From positions 503,067 to 567,066 of the forward strand of contig BCLD01000016.1 of NCBI GenBank assembly GCA_001600875.1: DNA of 64,000 nt, read 5' to 3'. Source of the DNA: Solicoccozyma terricola. Taxonomy: Eukaryota; Basidiomycota; Tremellomycetes; Filobasidiales; Piskurozymaceae. Every line of letters begins with the position of its first letter. Positions within the stretch are counted from its first letter, which is position 1. Position numbers and translations under genes: made by a program. The notes beneath the pieces were generated by a model. That model saw nothing but the letters and a program-made list of their open reading frames with translations. It was not told where the DNA came from and ran no database searches. Below are positions 33,045-44,314 of the stretch, piece after piece.

Positions 33045-33557
33045 GAGTCACGGTTTGAGTGGGGCTATGGAAAGGAGAGATGCTTTGTACTTCTAAAAGG
33101 AGCTTGTCCCACCCTGTAGACGATGAATTTGAAATTAGAATTTGCACCCGGTTTGAAACCGATGGAAGGCTTATCTCTGGGGAAACAAAAAAAAAACGCA
33201 AAAAGAGTACTCAGCGTGGAATTCGAATCCACGACCTTCTCCGAGTTCGGCTTTTGACAAGCGCTGTTAAGGAGACGTGATAACCAACTACACCAGCCAA
33301 GCTTCGATGGAGACCAAGGGGTGTTGATGAGCCATAGCACCCCCTCCCCCTCTCGGCCGAAGCCTGCCCCCCCCAAATCTGATTGGTTCTAGATCGGATC
33401 TTGCTCGAGATAAGGCGGGAGAATTCCATTCGCAACCAATGACAGACATTCCTCTGCAAAAGTTGTTGCTGGGTCGGAGTGGAGCACAGCAGATCGCTGC
33501 CACTCTCCAACACAACACACAAAAAGACCAGTGGTCATTCTCCCACAACCCACAGAC
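33045..33557. other. Intergenic region holding a tRNA gene and a GATA site
   Basis: 513 bases lie between the transporter stop and the ammonium transporter start. Contents: a tRNA-Val on the minus strand (33208-33302), a C-run near 33369-33376, and a GATAAG motif at 33410-33415 that would suit a GATA-type nitrogen regulator about 145 bases before the ammonium transporter start. Confidence 0.55.
33208..33302 (-). tRNA. tRNA-Val (anticodon AAC) with a 21-nt intron
   Basis: Read on the minus strand, the acceptor strand GCTTGGC pairs with GCTGAGT (all seven positions pair, three as G-U). Then come T8-G9 and a D-arm GTGTAGTTGGTTATCAC. The anticodon stem TCTCC/GGAGA closes a loop TTAACA..C with AAC at 34-36. 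A 21-nt intron (GCGCTTGTCAAAAGCCGAACT) follows base 37, the canonical intron site. The T-arm is GTGGA-TTCGAAT-TCCAC, with a perfect stem. The discriminator is A. CTCTTTTTG directly after the 3' end supplies a Pol III terminator, and TTCGAAT gives the B box. Confidence 0.85.
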
Positions 33558-36453
33558 ATGGTCAACATTACGTTCGTCTTCGCTTGGTTGCGTTGGGTTT
33601 GCCGTCTTGCTGAACTTTGGCCCCACCCCCACCCGTACCCATTTCTTCCCCATCCAGCTACGGTGTCATCTCATCCGGCAGCACTGCAGACAATGCCGCC
33701 GTCAACACCATGGGAACCGTACGTCGTCGTCGTGGACTCTCCGTAGTCTCTCACACCACTCATGCTAGATAATCTACCGCCAGGATATGATCGTTGAGCA
33801 GGCAGATGGGACCCTAGCTCGTGAGTATCAACACCCTGCTGCAGCACGAATAACGAGGTCGGTCTTCTGACGTACAAATGGACCCCCTTCACAGCCTTCG
33901 ACCCAGGAGACATCGCATGGATGCTCACCTGTAGCGCCCTCGTATGGCTCATGATGTGCGTTCCGCATCTGCGATATGTGTCTGATCGACATCGCTGACT
34001 GGGGAGAAAAAAAAAAAAAAAACTTCCGTGCTATTTTCACCCAGTCCTGGACTTGGATACCTATACTCTGGACTCGTACGGAGAAAAAACGCACTATCGC
34101 TGTTGTTTTTGACGATGACGGCCCTGGCCATCGTCTCGTTTCAGTGGTGGTTCTGGTAGGTCGTGCGACCGAATCGAGGTACAGACCAGGAACTGAACAA
34201 GAACATTCCTTATATCTACAGGGGATACTCACTCGTGTTCTCAGAGACCGGAGGGTCTTTCTTGGGGAACTTGCAGTGCGTACGGAGCATAATTACGATC
34301 GGTAGTGGGACAACCGTTGACCACCTCTTGAATTTTGAACGGTTTCACAGCAACTTCTGTTTCATGGGAGTTCTAGGGCGACCCGTTCCTGAAGCCAATA
34401 ACAAACTCCCAGAAATCGTGAGCAACACCTCGGTCCTCCTCGAATTGACAGAGAATGACCACTGACGACTATGCTATCACCTACTGCTTTCTTACCTAGG
34501 TCTTCGCTACGTACCAAATGCTCTTTGCATGCCTGGTACCGGCCATCGTCCTAGGAGCGGCTTGTGAGCGAAGTAGGGTGGTGCCAGCAATGATCTTTGT
34601 CTTCGTTTGGGTGTGTAACAACGGGTGATTATTTAGGGGGAGTAGCAGGGGGCGCTGACGAAGTCATCCAAATTCACGACTCCATCAGACAACGCTGTGT
34701 TATGACCCACTCGCGCACTGGATCTGGTCATCGAATGGATGGGCGTACAAGTGGGGTGTCCTTGAGTGAGTAAGGTGTGACCAGAACCGCTCGTCAATCA
34801 AGCTAATCCACGCCGTTCGTTTTCGCGATAGTTGTGAGCCCGACCACCTTACCCTCCGGCTGGGTTTCTCTCCCACACCGCTAACCCTCATTTCCCCTCA
34901 TTTCACAGACGCTGGCGGTGTACCCGTAGAGATTGCATCTGGAACAGCTGGTCTGGCTTACTCATACTTCATCGGCAAGAGACGCGGTTATGGTACCGAG
35001 AGGATCTTGTACAAGCCGCACAACGTTGGGTGAGTGCGAAATGGCTTGAACGATGTCTGTTCAACTAGACTGATCAGTCGTTTGTCGACAGGCATGTAAT
35101 CCTCGGAACCTGTCTCCTTTGGGTCGGTTGGCTCGGTTTTAACGCTGGCAGTACGTTTGCTGCGAATTTGAGAGCTGGAATGGCGGCGTTTGGCACCAAC
35201 TTGGCTGGTAGCGTTGGGTGAGCAAAATTTAATTTTCCCGGTGTCCTAGCAGGGTCCGCCGCTGACATGGAGGTACACAGTGGCCTCGTCTGGATGATCC
35301 TAGATTACCGATTAGAGCGCAAGTGGTCTATGGTTGGTTTTTGTACGGGTGCCATCACGGGGTTTGTGACCGTTTCTCCTTATTTGCAATACTTTAGACT
35401 GATCGTTCACCTTACTTCCGACAGCCTCGTTGCTATTACTCCGGCTGCAGGGTATGTTGGAACGCCGGCTGCCGCTCTCATCGGTCTGGTATCTTCCTGT
35501 GTATCCAATTGGGCAACCCGTCTGAAGGTACCCATGCATGTTGACGATCCGTGAGTCATCCCGTCGAGACTGGGGAATCGGTCCGCTAACTTTGGGTCCG
35601 GGTCCCCTATGATAGAATGGATGTGTTCGCGGTCCACTGCCTAGCCGGTGTCGTCGGTGTCCTCATGACTGGCATTTTCGCCCAGGCTTCTGTTGCCAAC
35701 AACGATGGCTACACTGTCATTCCCGGTGGTTGGCTGTGAGTAGACGGGCGCGCGCGATCTTTTGTTCTGTCCCGTGTGAACTGACATGGTGGTTGGCAAT
35801 GAACAGCGACGGCAATTGGGTGCAATTCGGCAAGCAGCTAGCCTGGGCGGTTGTCGGCTTCACCTGGACCTTTGTCGTCACCTACGCCATCATGTTCGTC
35901 ATCAACCTTATCCCTGGACTGCACTTCCGAGCAAGCGATGAAGCCGAGGTTGTGGGTATGGATGTGAGTTGCGCTGTTCTACCTTCCCCCCCCGCCCCCC
36001 TGTCCTTCTGACGCCGATGCTCCCCACCACCAGGAGGTCGAACATATGGAATTTGTGGCCGATTACGCCTTCTTCCAACGAGATCTGGAAGGCAATTGCC
36101 ACGAGCGAACGACACACGACCCTCAACAGTTCTTTTCGACAAAAGACCGTTCCGTCGGAGTAGAAGCCAAGGTGGTTTCCGTTGCCACGGATGGCTCGTC
36201 GGCGAACACCAGCGACCGGGACAGCTCAACAATCTTGGCGGAAGCATCGCGATCACGAACCCGTGGAGATGACCCGGAGAAGATGGAGCCAAGAGGGAGA
36301 TTAGAGGCCCCGATTGACGAGAAGAGCGCATTCGAGACGAGCGCATTTTCAAGAACGGAGAGTCATCGACATGAGGCAATACGAGGTGAAGAGTTTAGAA
36401 GGATGGAGGGGGTTGGTAGAGGTGAAGGTGGAGTCAGTGATAATTGTGTTTGA
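33558..36453 (+). CDS. Ammonium transporter (Amt/Mep family)
   Basis: Mep/Amt proteins import ammonium at the plasma membrane. The first exon is tiny (MVNI and part of T, 14 nt) and joins to YGVISSGSTADNAAV. Conserved family segments follow: DIAWMLTCSALVWLMIPGLG, YLYSGLVRRKNALSLLFLTM, IVSFQWWFWGYSLVFSE, MLFACLVPAIVLGAACER, DPLAHWIWSSNGW, LDAGGVPVEIASGTAGLAYS, LLWVGWLGFNAGS, WMILDYRLERKWSMVGFCTG, GLVAITPAAGYVGTPAAALI, VFAVHCLAGVVGVLMTGIFA and LGLHFR-like IPGLHFRASDEAEVVGMD. The twin conduit His positions appear present (DPLAHW and DVFAVHCLAG). The C-terminal cytosolic tail of about 130 residues is long and Ser/Glu-rich. About a dozen introns, one beginning GTTCGT. It is convergent with SF3B4. 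A GATAAG motif upstream fits nitrogen catabolite control. Confidence 0.92.
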
Positions 36454-36622
36454 GCGTCTTGGGCACGCTTTATTTTTTTGTACTCCGCAAACCCAGTCAT
36501 GTACAATCTCCCCACCCCCGCGGGCCCTGCATTCCACCTCAAAGGAGTGTTGTCACCATTTGAATAGTATTACTGCACAATCATACTAGTCGTTACAAGC
36601 CTTGGCAGCCCACCCCTCAACC

Positions 36623-38227
36623 TCATCTACCTGGTACCGGCATCGAGTTGGAACCCGTCATATACCCGGGTGGTGGCGGTGGTGGTGGTGGTGGCACGCC
36701 GTTCATACCTGGCATTCCCATTTGCTGTGCTGGATAACCCATCCCTGGTTGACCGAATTGTTGCTGACCGTACTGTGGATAAGGAGGTTGTTGAGCAGCA
36801 GCCGCTTGAGGAGGACCTCCTGCGAATCCAGAGGGAGGTGGCGGTGGTGGAGCAAAAGAACCTTGAGATGGCGGTGCGTATCGTTGCTGCATTTGACCTG
36901 GGAAACCAGCAGGTGGTGGTTGACCAGGGTAAGGAGCTTTCCGAACCAAATCCCCACTCCCCAGATGTCAGCTTTCAAACCACCTCGGGATTTTTCTTTT
37001 CCCAGTCTTTTCAAAACCCATTCTCACCTTGATACCCCGTCGCCTGTGCAAATCCTGCCGGTACCGGTGGCTGCTGGGGTGGAGGTGGCATATACCCATT
37101 CGCTCCGGTCCCCATCCCGATGCCTCCAGTTGGCAACAACTGATGTTTTTTCGCTTGTGCCGCAAGTAACCTTTCCGCAGGTGTACCGTGTCTCTCTCCC
37201 TTGCCATCCTTCTTGAATGCGTATTGAACCGTGATTGGTTTGTTCATTAGGTGTTGACCGTCCATTGCTTCTATGGCGGCGTCTGAAGCGGTAAAGTCGT
37301 TGTATGAAATGAAACCGTAACCTTTTGATTCGCCTGTGGAAGGGTCCCGAGCGATCTAAAATAAAAAAGAGGTTGAATGTTCGGAGGGCGTATTAGTCCT
37401 TGTGTTTTCCCCAACTTTTCTGGTGTGGCACACCCAAAACCGCATGAAAATGCAAAAGAACACGACGCACCTTTGCTTGCTGAGAAACCAATCCGAAATT
37501 GCTAAACGTAGTATACATCAAATTCTCATCCACCATTGGATCGAGATTTCCAATGAAAAGATTCGCTCCGACGTCCAATTGTTTTTTATCATAAGAAGCC
37601 TAAATGCGAAAAGAAAAACCCAAAGAATAATCAGTTCCAATGCATGACCGACCGATGGACGACCTGACGACATAGAGGTAAAGGTAAAACCAACACATAC
37701 TTTATTCACTCTTATCGGTTTTCCAAACAACTTGATCTGATTCATTATCTTACAAGCGTATTCTGCGTCTTCTTCCGTCAAGAATTCACAGAAACCGAAT
37801 CCTTGATGGGATTGAGAGATGCGGTCTTTTGGGAGATGGACGTTTGCTGTTGAGAAGAAGGAAGGAAGGAGGTAATGAATGAGCCGAATCAATGGTCGGG
37901 TAAGAGGAAGAGTAAATGGGAGGGAGGGAGTGAGGGAGGGAGTACCCACAAACTGGACCTGCTTGTCTGATTGGAGTGGCCGTAGAGCAAGATCAGCAAG
38001 ACGGTCTGTAGTAGATACAACATCGTTCGGAAACCTCATCACCACATCACCCCCCCAACTCACAACATCAACTCCCATATCAAAGCGTCTGTAACCCGTT
38101 CATCGAGATTCCCCTGTAGAGTGAGAAAGTATAAGTGGGTTGATTTTCACAGGTCAGGTGTGTGGGAACTTACGAGGTAGACAGTAGCTTCCTGATTCCT
38201 GTCACGGTCCTGTGGTCGTTCTGCCAT
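36623..38227 (-). CDS. Splicing factor SF3b subunit 4 (SAP49/Hsh49)
   Basis: SF3B4 is the two-RRM subunit of SF3b in the U2 snRNP, contacting pre-mRNA near the branch site. The start [18 protein letters not shown] leads through a splice into [20 protein letters not shown] and [20 protein letters not shown], followed by [17 protein letters not shown] (RRM1). The linker [20 protein letters not shown] leads into [40 protein letters not shown] and [20 protein letters not shown] (RRM2). The family marker [18 protein letters not shown] follows. The C-terminal third is Pro/Gly/Gln-rich ([26 protein letters not shown]), as in human SF3B4. Length about 350 aa. It shares a 210-base divergent promoter with BDP1 carrying two TGACGTGGCA sites. 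Confidence 0.93.
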
Positions 38228-38315
38228 GTTGTGTTGTGTGATGGGATGGAGGAGTAGGGAATGAGACTGTGTGTGGTTGAGTGAACTCGAGTCCTGGTCC
38301 TGGAATATTAAATGA

Positions 38316-38346
38316 TGACGTGGCAATAAATCAGTGTGACGTGGCA
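38316..38346. promoter_or_regulatory. Paired TGACGTGGCA sites in the SF3B4/BDP1 promoter
   Basis: TGACGTGGCA occurs at 38316-38325 and again at 38337-38346, a 21-base repeat distance equal to two helical turns. The ten-base match and spacing suggest a bZIP-type binding pair serving both divergent genes. Function is inferred. Confidence 0.5.
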
Positions 38347-38437
38347 TTAAATTGTAAACAATCCTTGTTCAGCCAGTCATCCATCCACTTTGAGCAGTAG
38401 ACAGAAGGCAAGTACATCGATCCACCAACCTCACATC

Positions 38438-41180
38438 ATGAGTCGCATAGGCAAGTCCATCCCCCACACAGCCACACAGTGACCCATTCACACACACCAC
38501 GGCTAACACCTCTTCCTCCTCCTCCACACACAGACAAGACAGCTACAAAGTTCCGACCTATCGCTCGACCAAAAGGTCCAACGGCTGCTGCACCGAGCGC
38601 ATCTGCACGACCTGGTATCCGGCTTGGTGTAGGGTCTGGAGCCGGAGTTGGTCCCGGACATGGAGGTGCTGCAGGTGCCGCGGCGAGGAGACCGCCTAGT
38701 GTTCTTCCTCCTGCAACGGCGACTGCGGGTACGACTTCACAACAGATCTCTCAAGATACCGCCGTGATACAATCAACTGGAGAAGGTGGTCAACAATTTG
38801 GTGGTGGTATTCCATCCATCGAAGATACACCCTCCGCAATCCAGCCATCGAACCACGATCGAATTATTTCGTCATCTTCGGTCCCCAGTCATCATCATCA
38901 GATCATCCGAGAAGGAGAAGAAGATATTCCACGACATGAATACGGAACGATGCGTTCTGAACTCGCTAGTACACCAATTTCAGACCCATCTGCTCCAGCT
39001 CCATCTAGGATTCTTCCACCTCCATCTGCTCCCCAACCTAGACCCACTGTGTTGAATCCACCAACTGCTCCCCAACCTAGACCCATCACATTGGTACCAA
39101 CACCGCCACCACCACCACCACCTCCTTCCCGCTCAATGACTGCGATTCCCCTCTCTGGTCCTACTCCACCTCAACCTCGAGCTCGAATCCCACCACCTCC
39201 TATCATTTTGCAACCCGAACCACCTGCTCCGACGAGAGGTAGAACGAGGGAACCTACTGTTAGTAGTCAGCGAGATACGATGCGGAGAGGGACTGAAGAT
39301 GGAATAATGGATACGACGATTGAGAGTCAATCGTCGTTTACTGGATTAAACCCTGAACAACCTGGTCATTCGTCGTCTGGAGATATACAATCGGGGTCAT
39401 CGTGGAGGATATCATTACCACCGACTGGTTCAATGGAAGTAGGCGAAATTCCAAGCGTTTTTGGAAATGTGGTTCCGCCAGTTCCAAACTTGGCCAAGAA
39501 AGGAAGAGGGAAAAATAAGAAGAAGGATGTTGCTGAAACTGATGGGGTAGTCGGTGACGTGGCGGCGGCGGCGGGGGTGGGTGCGGATTTGGGCGAACAC
39601 GAAATCCAACCGGTGAAGAAGAAGAGAGCTCCATCGAAGAAGAAGGTAACATCGACTTTGACGCAGATTGGAGCTGGGATACCGGGATCACTTCATACTG
39701 AGCATCAAGATGTTATAGCGGGACCATCTGAACCTAAACGACCACGCGGAAGACCGAAGAAAGTGATTGTACCTCCGGCACCCGAGAAGAGACTTGCAGA
39801 GAATGAAGATGAGGATATAGCAAGTGATGATTCCAATCTTGGAGATTTTGACCCCGAAGGCGATATCACCCCATCTCGTGGTTCGGTATCAGGAAAAACT
39901 GGTACCGAAAAACGCAACAAACGAATCAAGAACCCACGAAACCCTAATCGAATAATCAGTAAAGACGCTATAAATGATGATTCGATCGTGCCTGGTCAAG
40001 CATTAGGACCTGCGATTGATTCGAGTGCGTTGACGATGGCGGAGGTTGCTGCGAATCCAGGGAAAGGTCGAGTTAGTAGACGAGGATTGGAATTGGAGAA
40101 GAGGAAAAAGGAAGAGACGAGAAAGAGGAAGGAGACGGATAAAGAGGGTGTGGATGATGATGGTGTGGATAGAGAGGGAAGTGCTCCTACTGAGGCAGGA
40201 ACGGAGGTTGTTGAGTCTAGAGCATCACGACGCGCTGTGGAGAGGGATTTCTTCTCTGGAGCCCCACCTGGAGAAACGATCGTCGCTACGGTCCCACAAG
40301 TCCGAGAAGTCAATGGCGAGTTAGTCTTGGTTCATGAGAGTACAATCATTGACCATCATGCTAGGACTCTGAGAAATGCGGAAAACATGGAGACGGTGGA
40401 AGAGAATGATGTGGATAGATTTGTGAATTCTGCTTCGTATCAGAAGAAGACAAAGGGTCCGAAGTGGAGTGAAGAGGAGACTCAGTTGTTCTTGGAGGTG
40501 AGTGGGCGGGAGGGTAGGGGGATGTGTGTGTTCATGTACCACACAGGGGAATACCGATGTTGATTGTCCTTTACCCTTCCCCCCCCCCCCCTCCCCCACC
40601 ACCCTGCAGAAAATCAGCGAATTCGGAACAGATTTCCAGATGATTGCGTATTGTTTCCCGGGACGGAACCGAAACATGATCAGAAGGAAATACAACACTG
40701 AGATGAGATTGAGGGAGGAGAGATTGGATGAAGCGTGGTCGACAAGGAAAGAAGTTGGTGAGTGAAAGGGGTCGGGAAGGAGGGGACAATGATGATGCCC
40801 AACAAGCCGTTGACACTCAAGCTGATTGGTTGGTTGTGAATCGACGTTCGCGCTGCGCTGCGCTGCGCCCCCCAGACCTTGACTACGTGGCCAAGACGAT
40901 GAATATCAACTTCAACGAACCGCTAGAGACGGGTGATGGTGACGATGACGACGGAGGTGTGAACCACGAAGGAACGCGGGGGACATCCCCTGCTACGACC
41001 GGCGGCAGAGAAGGGTCACCGTCTCGGTCTAGTCGGGCGGGTTCTGCGAGTACGGGTGTTGGTGGAGTGGGTGTTGGAGCTCGTGGTCGCCAGATGATGA
41101 AGAAGAAGGTGAAGAAGCGGTCTCGGTCTGAGATGGAGGAGGGAGTGGAGATTGTTGGTGATGTTGTTGCTGTGCGATGA
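38438..41180 (+). CDS. BDP1: TFIIIB subunit Bdp1 (B'')
   Basis: Bdp1, with Brf1 and TBP, forms TFIIIB for RNA polymerase III. Exon 1 is only MSRI plus one base (38438-38450); the intron 38451-38533 has a GC donor (ATAG|GCAAGT), joining to DKTATKFRPIARPKGPT. A long disordered, Pro-rich stretch follows, then Lys-rich patches. The conserved core is GPKWSEEETQLFLE joined across an intron to KISEFGTDFQMIAYCFPGRN, then RNMIRRKYNTEMR, which is the extended SANT domain. A final exon gives DLDYVAKTMNINFNEPLE and an acidic, Ser/Gly-rich tail ending EIVGDVVAVR. The order of SANT and downstream helix matches Bdp1. About 830 aa. Confidence 0.88.
38451..38533 (+). other. GC-AG first intron of BDP1
   Basis: The donor is ATAG|GCAAGTCC, a perfect extended consensus except for C at position 2, and the acceptor is CACACACAG. 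It joins the start codon exon to the large second exon in frame. No GT donor with a good consensus follows the ATG. Confidence 0.65.
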
Positions 41181-41437
41181 GGGGTGTGACTGAGTTGTGG
41201 CTGAAGAGGTGACAACCACGGGGAGATGGGATGGAATATTAATTTGAATTGTAAACAAATCGAGATTGGACGCGACGGGAGGGAGGGCACATGAAGTGGT
41301 GAGGGGGGGGGGGTAGGGGGTGGTGGTGGTGGGAGGGTCAGTGGTGGTGGTGGTCAACACACAGCAGCACAGCGCATAGTACATACATCCACACCACCCT
41401 CCATCCCCCCCACCCCTCCATTCCCCATTCCCCCACC
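41181..41437. other. BDP1-sirtuin intergenic region
   Basis: 257 bases contain a G10 run near 41304, GGT/GTG trinucleotide repeats (41319-41352) and a C-rich segment before the sirtuin start. No gene is apparent. Confidence 0.4.
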
Positions 41438-43172
41438 ATGAACACACTCGACATCTCAATCCTCCCTTCCACCACCACGCGTTCAGACAAAGTCGCGCTC
41501 AGAGACATCTCCGGCAAGTTGGTCAAGAGTAAGAAAGTGGTGGTGGTCACTGGAGCTGGAATCAGTTGTTCGTCTGGTATACCTGTCAGTCCAGATCTGC
41601 ATGCAGCTGGTGAATGAGACCACTCTGACCCGTATACTGATCCCCNNNNNNNNNNNNNNNNNNNNNNNNNNNNNNNNNNNNNNNNNNNNNNNNNNNNNNN
41701 NNNNNNNNNNNNNNNNNNNNNNNNNNNNNNNNNNNNNNNNNNNNNCTCCCCCCGGCCCCCACCCCCTCTCTTCCATCAGGACTTTCGCTCTGAAACCGGT
41801 CTCTACTCCCTCGTCAAATCCCGTTACCCAACAGCCGTCCTCTCAGGCCGAGATTTATTCTCCGCATCATGTCTCTCCAATCCAACCACACGACCAATCT
41901 TCTACACTTTCATTTCCGAATTATCAAAAGCATGTCGAGCCGCTCAACCTACCGCGACTCATCGATTTTTGAAGAAAATAGACGATAAAGGGAGGTTGTT
42001 ACGGGTATATACTCAGAATGTGGATGGGTTGGAGAGAAGGGTTGGTTTGGTTGGAGAAGGTAGTTCGAGCGGTAGTGGCACCAGCACCGGCACCGGCACC
42101 AGCACCAGCACCAGCATCAAGGGGAAGGGGAAGGGAAAGGAAAAAGTGGTTGAATTGCATGGTGATTTAGAAAAAGTTAGATGTGGATTATGTTCAACAA
42201 GTTACGAAATGACATCGGAATGGGAAGATATGTTTGGGAATGGTGAAGCTCCTGGTTGTCCTTCATGCTTGGAACGATGTGAGTGTGTTTCTTTGGAGGG
42301 GAGATCACCACCGCGAACAAATCCGAAAGGAAAAAAAAAAAACCAACTCTCCTCTGACCCCCACCCCCCTCTCTCTTTCTCCCACATCCAGACGCTTCAC
42401 GAATTGCCCGTTCTGCACGTCCAATCGCAGTAGGAACGCTCCGACCTTCCATCGTCCTATACGACGAACCTCATCCATCCGGTGACTCCATCGCTTCGAA
42501 TCTCTCCAACGACATCAACCGTCAACCCGACATGTTACTAATCATGGGAACATCACTCAAAGTCCACGGTCTTCGTTCTCTAATCAAAGATCTCGCTAAA
42601 TCCGTACACGGAAAAGGTGGAATTGTCGTATTTATCAATCTCACTCAACCGGGGAAAGAATGGGAAGGTATTGTAGATACTTGGGTGAAGGGGAAAACAG
42701 ATGATTGGGTTGAGAAAGTAGAAGCGGATTGGAGGAAATTGAAACCGGGAGAATGGCAAATTCAAGGGAAATTGGATTTGATTGGAATGGAACAAAAGTT
42801 GGTTTACGCTGAGAAAGGTGAGGGGAATGTTTGAAGGATTGCGTGCGGGGCAATGAGGGTCCCGTTGTGGAAGGAATAAACACCCACTGATTGTTTTTTT
42901 TTTTCCCCTTTTTCTTTCTTTGTGAATAACGCCGCCTCACAGTCAAACGCACACCGCTTCACGCAACTGGAAGCTGGGAGAATACACTCTCCAATTCCCC
43001 AACATCACGCCACAAACGACCTCTCACACCAGCTGAGACGCCAGAAATCTCAACGCCGTCTCCTAGTAAAACGAATAAGAAGAGGAAGAAGGTTGTTGGG
43101 GTTGCTGATGATGATGATGATGATGATACTGATGAGATGGTGATGAAGAGTCCGAGGAGAGTGAGGGTATGA
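41438..43172 (+). CDS. Sirtuin NAD-dependent deacetylase (Hst3/Hst4-like)
   Basis: Class I fungal sirtuins of this type deacetylate histone H3K56 and guard genome stability. The first exon holds SKKVVVVTGAGISCSSGIP (NAD-binding). After an intron that contains a 100-base N gap comes DFRSETGLYSLV. Further motifs are FYTFISELSKACRAAQPTAT, THRFLKKIDDKGRLLRVYTQ, NVDGLERRVG, VELHGDLEKVRCGLC and CPSCLE (CxxC pairs for zinc), then RPSIVLYDEPHPSGD, DMLLIMGTSLKVHGLRSLIK and GIVVFINLTQP. A Ser/Gly/Thr low-complexity insert sits between NVDGLE and HGDL. The last exon reads KRTPLHATGSWENTLSNSPT and ends in Lys-rich (TNKKRKKVVG) and Asp-rich tracts, closing MKSPRRVRV. About 480 aa. Hst3/4-type is preferred because of YDEPHP and the C-terminal extension. 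Confidence 0.88.
41646..41745. other. 100-base assembly gap
   Basis: Exactly 100 N lie inside the first sirtuin intron, flanked by CCCC on the left and CTCCCCCCGGCCCCCACCCCC on the right, which suggests a collapsed C homopolymer. The true length is unknown. The exons on either side join in frame, so no coding sequence need be missing. Confidence 0.9.
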
Positions 43173-43496
43173 GAGAAGTAGAGGTGTGGTGGTGGTGGTG
43201 TGGTGTCGTATCGTGTTTTATTCCGTATAGATCTCCCCTGTAGTCTTCCCCCTCCCCCTCCCCTTCCGTTTTCTGTTACATCTAACAAACTTCTTTGTTT
43301 TCAAAGCCATGAAAAAATGGAATAATAAACCCATCAAAACGTTTCGTTACGTTAACATTACAACGCCAATTGGGAATCTACCCAGCAACAAATCCATCCC
43401 CCCCCCCTTTTCCCAATTTCCTCATCCGACCTCTCCTCCAATCCGATACCTACCTAGAATTTCCCTTCCTTTCCCTTCCCTTCCCCTACTCCCCTA
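43173..43496. other. Convergent 3' region of sirtuin and VPS55
   Basis: 324 bases between two convergent stop codons hold pyrimidine-rich and T-rich stretches consistent with two 3' UTRs. No additional gene was seen. Confidence 0.4.
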
Positions 43497-43726
43497 CTAA
43501 TAATCATCCGTCGAACCACCACCAAAAACCATACCATAACCTACTACCGTAGCATAAACCACAACTCCACCTGCGATTGCCATTCCAGCTGCAGTTGTTG
43601 TTATGAGTTGTGCATGAGACCAAATGAGGGGGAGGGATAGACCGGTTAGGAGGAGAGCTCCAGTTAACCAGTGTCCGAAGTCGGTGTAGGCGCTACGAGA
43701 CGAGGGGGGGGGGGGGGGGGAGGGCC

Positions 43727-43768
<42 letters not shown>

Positions 43769-44314
43769 GTTTCGACGATGAGCCGGGGGATTAGGTTAAA
43801 CAACAGAACGACGACTAGATTGATACCAAAGTACTCACGAATTGTAATCGTCAGAAACCAAATCTGCACCAGCACATCTTGCACATAGGGCGTTTGGTAG
43901 AGGAGCAAGGACGAATGTGAATGCTGTTTTGACAAAAGAAAAAGAAAAAGGGTTTGGTAGTGGGTATTGATGGGTTTGGGTACGGGTGGGGTAGATGAAT
44001 TGAATGAAAGTAGATCGAGGTATATCGATGATAGGAATATCGTGAAAACTGATCAGTGCCCCGCCCTTTCTCTGTCCACCCACCAGACGAAGAGAATGAG
44101 TCTATCTCACCTGATAATAAAGGTAGCCAATTACCCCACAAAGCACAACTGAGTATAACGAGGAGGAACCCCATTGCTAAGAGGATAGCAAGGAGGACTA
44201 CGGCTGTTTTGGTAGGTGGGGATGTGGGGACGTTGTTCTGTGGTTTAGTTGTTTGGATGATACAGCGGAAGAGGGAGGACGGGGGGATGACGAACTCTTG
44301 AGACCTGCTACCAT
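43497..44314 (-). CDS. VPS55: Vps55/LEPROT-family endosomal membrane protein
   Basis: Vps55 works with Vps68 in endosome-to-vacuole sorting; the animal homologue is OB-RGRP/LEPROT. Four exons were read: 44314-44296, 44203-44111, 43923-43839 and 43692-43497. They total 393 nt (130 aa) with agreeing phases. The protein begins MVAGLKTVVLLAILLAMGFL and continues LVILSCALWGNWLPLLS, FVLAPLPNALCARC, AYTDFGHWLTGALLLTGLSL and PLIWSHAQLITTTAAGMAI, matching the family's four membrane helices, the L-APxPN motif and the conserved TG-x5-GLPLI region. Length is typical (about 130-140 aa). The first intron starts GTTCGT. The third intron (43693-43838) is mostly two long G runs (C in sense). Confidence 0.9.
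43704..43766. repeat. Double poly-G tract in a VPS55 intron
   Basis: G runs of 17 (43704-43720) and 38 (43729-43766) are separated by AGGGCCGA. They fill much of a 146-nt intron of the minus-strand VPS55 gene and lie just before its 3' splice site, so they are C-rich in the transcript. Confidence 0.85.

Noticed and set aside
43704..43766. Poly-G tract as a telomere or G-quadruplex regulatory element
   Set aside because: It is a pure homopolymer inside an intron just before the 3' splice site, better explained with the other sense-C intron tracts; telomere repeats differ.
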